Source of the DNA: a gamma proteobacterium symbiont of Bathyaustriella thionipta
GTDB lineage: Bacteria > Pseudomonadota > Gammaproteobacteria > Chromatiales > Chromatiaceae
Length of the DNA stretch: 11,451 bases
Direction: 5' to 3'
NCBI GenBank assembly: GCA_025656895.1
Contig: JAHXHF010000115.1
Coordinates: 1 to 11,451, forward strand
In this document: positions 7,208 through 11,451 of the stretch, piece after piece
Numbering within the stretch: position 1 is the stretch's first letter
Layout: every line of letters starts with the position of its first letter
Made by a program: the position numbers and the translations under genes
Notes under the pieces: generated by a model
Seen by the model: the letters and a program-made list of their open reading frames with translations, nothing else
Database searches by the model: none
What the model was told of the DNA's origin: nothing

Positions 7208-9001
7208 ATGTTAAGAAAAATTCTACTTCCGACAATCTTCATCCTGCTGGGCTGGGGCTTCTGGATCAGCCCCGATTTCAAGGAAATTGCCGCTGGCGTT
7301 TCTATTTTTCTGTTCGGCATGCTGTCGCTGGAAGAAGGCTTTCGAGCGTTCACCGGCGGCACGCTCGAAAGTATTCTGAAAAATACCACCAATAAGCTCT
7401 GGAAAAGCCTCAGCTTCGGTGTAGTCACAACCAGCTTGATGCAGTCCAGTTCACTGGTGTCGGTCATTGCTATCTCGTTTCTCAGTGCCGGCCTCATTGG
7501 GCTTACGGCCGGTGTGGGTATTATTTTTGGTGCCAATATTGGTACCACCACCGGAGCCTGGCTGATTGCCGGCTTTGGCCTTAAAGTTAAAATTTCAGCT
7601 TATGCCATGCCCATGCTGGTCTTTGGCGTGTTGCTGTTGTTCCAGAAAAACAAATCCCTGAAAGGCATTGGTTACATCCTGACCGGGCTGGGCTTTCTGT
7701 TTCTGGGTATCCATTACATGAAAGATGGTTTTGAGTCCTTCAAGGATAGTTTTGATCTGGCTCAGTATGCAGTGGCCGGTTATCCCGGCCTGTTTCTGTT
7801 TACCGCTATCGGCATAGCCGCTACGGTTATCATGCAATCCAGCCATGCCACACTGGTATTAACCATTACCGCACTGGCCGCCGGACAGATTACTTATGAC
7901 AACGGCCTGGCGCTGGCTATCGGAGCCAATGTCGGCACCACCATCACCGCCATTATCGGTTCCTTGAGTTCCAATGAACAGGGCAAACGCCTGGCGGCCG
8001 CGCATCTGGTGTTTAACCTGGTGACCGGACTGATCGCCATTATTTTCATCTATCAGATGATGGCCAGCGTAGACTGGATCAGCGAGCATGTAGGCATTGC
8101 TCAGGATGATTACACCTTGAAGCTGGCCGTATTCCATACGCTGTTCAATATTATCGGTGTACTGGTCATGTTACCCCTGATGAAAAAACTGGTAAGCCTG
8201 CTGGAAGGCATGTTTATCCCCAGGGAAGTTCCTCTCAGCAAGCCCAAATTTCTGCATGACTCAGCCGCTGATTTCCCGGACACCGCTTTAGAGGCTATTC
8301 GTCAGGAAACCCTGCGGGTATGGGATCACAGCATTGATATTTTCGCACACGCCTTTGGTTTTACCCGTGAGCAGCTTATTTCTGATACGGATCTGGCTAA
8401 CATTGCCCGACAGCAAAAGCATCTTCCTGAATTTGATGTTGAGATGGCCTATGAACTGCGGGTCAAACCCCTGTTCAGTTCGATTGTGACTTTTATTGCT
8501 CAGGCCGGACTGTCTTCAGAGAATGAACAGTCGGGTGATGTTTACTGGCTGCGCACGGCTAATCAGCAAATGGTGGAAGCCATCAAGGCCGCCAAGCATC
8601 TGCGCACAAACCTGAGCATCACCGTGCAATCGGGGGACAGGATGCGGCGTGAAATTTATGACAATATGCGGGTTCAATTATCCCTGCTGATTCGCCAGCT
8701 GGAAGCTATTCGCCAGTCTTCACCGGAAGACTCACCGGTATTATCCCTGGACTATATGCGCCTGGCATTGCATGAACATTGTCAGCTACTCAACACCCGC
8801 ATGGCCAATGCCATGCGTGAAGGAACCATGTCCGGCAGTGTCGCCACATCCCTGCTGAACGATTCCAATTACGCTCAGGAAGTGTTCCGTACACTGGTGG
8901 ATATGGGCGAAACCCTGTTCGTCAGGCATAACCGCAGCCTGAGCGATGCCGAGCGTGAAGTCTTGCTCAGTGATGATGAATTACACGCACTTGAATCCTG
9001 A
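7208..9001 (+). CDS. Na+/phosphate cotransporter family protein with PhoU-like tail
   Basis: This inner-membrane protein belongs to the Na/Pi-II cotransporter family (bacterial YjbB/NptA group), which moves inorganic phosphate with sodium. With the ATG at 7208 it has 597 residues. The inverted repeat of the family is clear: MQSSSLVSV near 78-86 with GANIGTTTGA at 108-117, and MQSSHATLV near 209-217 with GANVGTTITA at 239-248. Hydrophobic membrane segments run to about residue 335. The remaining 250 residues are soluble and helical, like the PhoU-type tail of these transporters, and may regulate it. The frame stays open upstream to a TTG at 7109, but that start would include the candidate -10 element and adds a non-hydrophobic leader. 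The ATG at 7208 has AGAAGAAG about ten bases before it, so I prefer it. Family members have been reported to act in phosphate uptake or export, and the direction is not evident here. Confidence 0.94.
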   Translation: MLRKILLPTIFILLGWGFWISPDFKEIAAGVSIFLFGMLSLEEGFRAFTGGTLESILKNTTNKLWKSLSFGVVTTSLMQSSSLVSVIAISFLSAGLIGLTAGVGIIFGANIGTTTGAWLIAGFGLKVKISAYAMPMLVFGVLLLFQKNKSLKGIGYILTGLGFLFLGIHYMKDGFESFKDSFDLAQYAVAGYPGLFLFTAIGIAATVIMQSSHATLVLTITALAAGQITYDNGLALAIGANVGTTITAIIGSLSSNEQGKRLAAAHLVFNLVTGLIAIIFIYQMMASVDWISEHVGIAQDDYTLKLAVFHTLFNIIGVLVMLPLMKKLVSLLEGMFIPREVPLSKPKFLHDSAADFPDTALEAIRQETLRVWDHSIDIFAHAFGFTREQLISDTDLANIARQQKHLPEFDVEMAYELRVKPLFSSIVTFIAQAGLSSENEQSGDVYWLRTANQQMVEAIKAAKHLRTNLSITVQSGDRMRREIYDNMRVQLSLLIRQLEAIRQSSPEDSPVLSLDYMRLALHEHCQLLNTRMANAMREGTMSGSVATSLLNDSNYAQEVFRTLVDMGETLFVRHNRSLSDAEREVLLSDDELHALES

Positions 9002-9025
9002 AACAGGACCGTAACATTCATCACA

Positions 9026-9031
9026 TATAAT
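9026..9031 (+). promoter_or_regulatory. Perfect TATAAT -10 element before the small coiled-coil gene
   Basis: A full-consensus TATAAT lies 25 bases after the transporter stop codon. No good -35 box is at the right distance. Transcription would start near 9038, leaving a leader of about 22 bases before ATG 9060, which is the main reason for preferring that start over ATG 9045. Confidence 0.4.
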
Positions 9032-9059
9032 GTGCTGAGCTTAAATGAGAGAAACCCTT

Positions 9060-9308
9060 ATGTCTGAAGATAAACTCCTCACACGTCTGAGCGAATACTT
9101 TAATCTCAGTGCCAAACGCCGAAGAAAAAAAGTGGAAGAACTGGAAAAAGTAATCCGCAAAATCAAGAAAAAAGAAAAAGAAATGATTGCCAACTGCCGC
9201 AAAGTTCACGCGGACAAGGAACGTGAAATACTCAAACATCGGTATAGAATTTTGCATGCCCAGCGTAAAAAAGGGCAAAAAGCCCTGCACAAGATCAAGA
9301 ACGGCTAA
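9060..9308 (+). CDS. Small, highly basic coiled-coil protein, function unknown
   Basis: From ATG 9060 (MSEDKLL) the protein has 82 residues, 28 of them Lys or Arg and 11 Asp or Glu. Residues 19-41 (AKRRRKKVEELEKVIRKIKK region) and 47-80 look like one long amphipathic helix or a helical hairpin, with a single Cys at 46. No signal peptide or membrane segment is visible, so it should be cytoplasmic, and the charge would suit binding to nucleic acid or ribosomes. That role is inferred from charge alone. GAGAG about ten bases before ATG 9060 serves as the ribosome binding site. An in-frame ATG at 9045 would add five residues but leaves almost no leader after the TATAAT. It follows the phosphate transporter on the same strand and may be partly read through from it. 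I do not recognise a named family. Confidence 0.65.
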   Translation: MSEDKLLTRLSEYFNLSAKRRRKKVEELEKVIRKIKKKEKEMIANCRKVHADKEREILKHRYRILHAQRKKGQKALHKIKNG

Positions 9309-9365
9309 CCCGAAAAATTCATGAATTGCACACCCCGACTTACCTCTTGATGCATGATGCCAGAC

Positions 9366-11451
9366 ATGAAAATTAATAGTTGCTTTTTTTCATTACTGGC
9401 GGGCTTTCTTCTGCCTGGGGTAATCCTTGCCGGAACAGATGTTGAAGGACGCTGGGGAGTTACGGATAGCACCACAGATGAAGCTATTCACTGGCCGGAT
9501 AATTGGCCAGGTGTCCATGACCTGCGTGCTCAATGGTGGAAGATTCTGGCCGAGGATTCCGCTGCCTGGAAAGCATCCGGCTATCTCAATCACGCCAAGG
9601 GAGAACCACCGGGTAACAGTTATTTTCTCTGGCGCTATGACGAGCCACTGCCCGAAGGCACAAAAATCCTGCTTGAAGGTGATTTTCCGCACGCACGAAT
9701 GATGAGCTTTCAGGTCAGTGCACCCTGGCAACAGGATCTGCCTTATATGGGTGATGGTACCGGCATCCACGAAGTCCCGTTGCTGGATGTTGATATAGAA
9801 CCGGATCCAGGTAGCAGCAACCCTTTCCGTCCCGGTGCCGACCGCAATACCCGATGGCGCCATTATCATGTAACTTTCGTGCTGAAAGATGGTGATCCGG
9901 CTGTGCTGAATCCTGACGCCATGCGCCCGCCTTACCGTGCAGCCGGCAACCTGCGCGTTGCCGGTACGCGTTCGGGCAAATATGGCAAACGCGGTCCGGT
10001 CCTGTGGATGCGCATCTATCTGCCTGACGGTCACGATGCCTATGCCGGCGTTTCTCCCCCGGTGATTCGTATCCAGCGTCCTGGAGAGGCGCCGATACTG
10101 GCGCCGATCACACGTGAAGTTGAACTCAACATCAACCGAACGGACGCCGGGGACTACTCAATCAAGGAAAATCCCGCATTCGCCAATGGCCGTTCAAAAC
10201 GGGAACAGGAGTCGTTGCAGTGGTTGCGGGAATGGGCGCAAAAAGGTCTGGAACAAGCCGGCAAACCCACCCAAACCGATACGCTGGTACGGCGCTTCTT
10301 TAGCGCACCGGATGGTCGCCTGCGACTGATCAAACTTGATGATCCTGCGTTTTTCATCGGCTGGCTGAAACATATTCGTGATGCCGATTTCTGCAGCGGA
10401 CATCTGCCTAAGCTTTACGCCTATCTGTACGGAAAAGGCCATGAGCGTCCACCACCCGCCAATGATTCCCATAGCAGCGGACAAAACCTGTATAACAGCT
10501 ATCTTACCAGCGCAGTCAGCCTGAAACCCGGCGAGATACTGGTTTTTCATGGCAAGGCCGCTGCAACGCCACATACGCTGGGGGGCGATGCACGCATGAC
10601 CGCAGCAACCCAGCTACGCTACTGGAATATCACCCTGCAGGCGGGTCATCCGCAACGGCTGACACCGGTGGTCGATATCAGTGATGAAGAAGTTATTCTT
10701 GATGATCAGGACTTTTATACCATTGCCATCGGTCGACCGGAAGACCGCCCCGCCAACGCAGATGCGGCACACGGTATAAGCTGGCGCGACTGGCCGGCCG
10801 GCGATGCGCTGGCGGTGTCGATAAGGATGATGTCAACAAACACCAATACATGGAAATATGCACCACAACTGATCAGTTGGCTGGATACCGATTACTGTGA
10901 CAACAACAAATGGCCTCAAGCGGTTGAACAACGGATGAAAGAATATGCACCGGAGGGTCGCTATCTGTCTGTTGCACAGGTATCTGCACTGGCACAAGGC
11001 AAAAACTGGCAGCAGGTTGTGAACAGTGTTGCCGTCAAACATCATGTACCTGCATCCTCATTGAATTCATCAGACATCCCTGCGAGCAGCGGCAGTCATT
11101 CAGGCAAAATAGAAGTCGATGGCCAGCAACGCAGCTTCATCCTGCACCGCCCTCGCGGCGTGGCTGCAGATGCCATTATGCCGTTAATCATCGTCCTCCA
11201 CGGCGGTCGAATGAAAGGCTGGCAGATGGAATACTTCACCAATATGTCGCAACTGGCCGACAGCGAACATTTCATGGTGGTTTATCCTGATGGCGCCGGA
11301 GAATACCAGGGCACGTCAGGCTGGTTCAATGACGGACGCCTGCGCAAACCCAATGATGTCCACTTTCTGTCTGCACTGATTGTTGCTCTGATTGATCAAG
11401 CGCATGTTGATCCGCGGCGCATCTACATGACCGGTTTTTCCAACGGAGCCG
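9366..11451 (+). CDS. Exported protein with C-terminal PHB-depolymerase-like esterase domain (3' end cut off)
   Basis: One frame is open from ATG 9366 to the window edge, giving 695 codons with no stop. Residues 1-22 form a signal peptide (MKINSCFFSLLAGFLLPGVILA). Residues 23 to about 575 match nothing I can name. They include WPDNWPGVHDL near 40, DIEPDPGSSNPF at 143-154, and a region rich in aromatic and charged residues with lone cysteines at 343 and 511. From about residue 580 the sequence turns into an alpha/beta hydrolase of the polyhydroxybutyrate-depolymerase/LpqC esterase type: IIVLHGGRMKGW with the oxyanion-hole region His612-Gly-Gly, MVVYPDGAG, GWFNDGR, and DPRRIYMTGFSNGA with the nucleophile Ser692. 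The Asp and His of the triad lie beyond the window. It is probably a secreted or periplasmic esterase acting on a polyester, plant-type ester or other extracellular substrate. In-frame ATGs at 9354 and 9357 are alternative starts, and none has a clear ribosome binding site. No terminator separates it from the coiled-coil gene. Confidence 0.85.
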   Translation, partial: MKINSCFFSLLAGFLLPGVILAGTDVEGRWGVTDSTTDEAIHWPDNWPGVHDLRAQWWKILAEDSAAWKASGYLNHAKGEPPGNSYFLWRYDEPLPEGTKILLEGDFPHARMMSFQVSAPWQQDLPYMGDGTGIHEVPLLDVDIEPDPGSSNPFRPGADRNTRWRHYHVTFVLKDGDPAVLNPDAMRPPYRAAGNLRVAGTRSGKYGKRGPVLWMRIYLPDGHDAYAGVSPPVIRIQRPGEAPILAPITREVELNINRTDAGDYSIKENPAFANGRSKREQESLQWLREWAQKGLEQAGKPTQTDTLVRRFFSAPDGRLRLIKLDDPAFFIGWLKHIRDADFCSGHLPKLYAYLYGKGHERPPPANDSHSSGQNLYNSYLTSAVSLKPGEILVFHGKAAATPHTLGGDARMTAATQLRYWNITLQAGHPQRLTPVVDISDEEVILDDQDFYTIAIGRPEDRPANADAAHGISWRDWPAGDALAVSIRMMSTNTNTWKYAPQLISWLDTDYCDNNKWPQAVEQRMKEYAPEGRYLSVAQVSALAQGKNWQQVVNSVAVKHHVPASSLNSSDIPASSGSHSGKIEVDGQQRSFILHRPRGVAADAIMPLIIVLHGGRMKGWQMEYFTNMSQLADSEHFMVVYPDGAGEYQGTSGWFNDGRLRKPNDVHFLSALIVALIDQAHVDPRRIYMTGFSNGA

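Noticed and set aside
9317..9328. AATTCATGAATT palindrome between the coiled-coil gene and the esterase gene
   Set aside because: A short AT-rich palindrome with no loop and no following U run. It does not form a terminator hairpin and has no partner copies that I can see.
9393..10034. A 213-codon minus-strand open frame
   Set aside because: It lies fully antisense to the continuous exported-esterase frame, has no signal or family motif, and the plus-strand frame has a signal peptide and recognisable esterase motifs.

Overview
The window looks like chromosomal DNA of a gammaproteobacterium or a close relative of moderate GC content. This is inferred from the CysM-type cysteine synthase, the MtnA methionine-salvage enzyme, the YiiX-like permuted papain protein and the AsmA/YdbH-like exported protein. 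I cannot name a genus. I see no rRNA, tRNA, CRISPR array, insertion sequence or phage gene.

Left edge (1-371): an AT-rich stretch holds the 3' end of a plus-strand gene that seems broken, with an in-frame stop, no start codon and one conserved-looking Gly-rich motif. A short convergent spacer follows, with two small hairpins and a strong Shine-Dalgarno sequence in front of an ATG that has no convincing gene behind it.

Minus-strand block (372-6954, read right to left): a membrane-anchored metallophosphoesterase, then cysM, a 682-residue exported AsmA/YdbH-like protein starting at GTG, mtnA, and a secreted or anchored YiiX-like cysteine peptidase homologue. The last four are tightly packed, with gaps of 16 and 44 bases and a 4-base overlap, so they are probably one operon. 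CysM and MtnA both serve sulfur amino acid metabolism (cysteine synthesis and recycling of methylthioadenosine). The other two act in the envelope, so the operon may be of convenience rather than one pathway. An 86-base gap with a hairpin lies between the phosphoesterase and cysM.

Divergent control region (6955-7207): candidate promoters point both ways.

Plus-strand block (7208-11451): a Na+/Pi cotransporter with a PhoU-like tail, a small very basic coiled-coil protein with its own TATAAT element, and an exported protein cut by the right edge. That last protein joins about 575 residues of unrecognised sequence to a polyhydroxybutyrate-depolymerase-like esterase domain. The window ends inside its nucleophile elbow.

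Most of the window is ordinary housekeeping and envelope biology. I do not see a clear new multi-gene system. The items most worth a second look are the large esterase fusion, the broken AT-rich gene at the left edge, and the long N-terminal domain of the YiiX-like protein.
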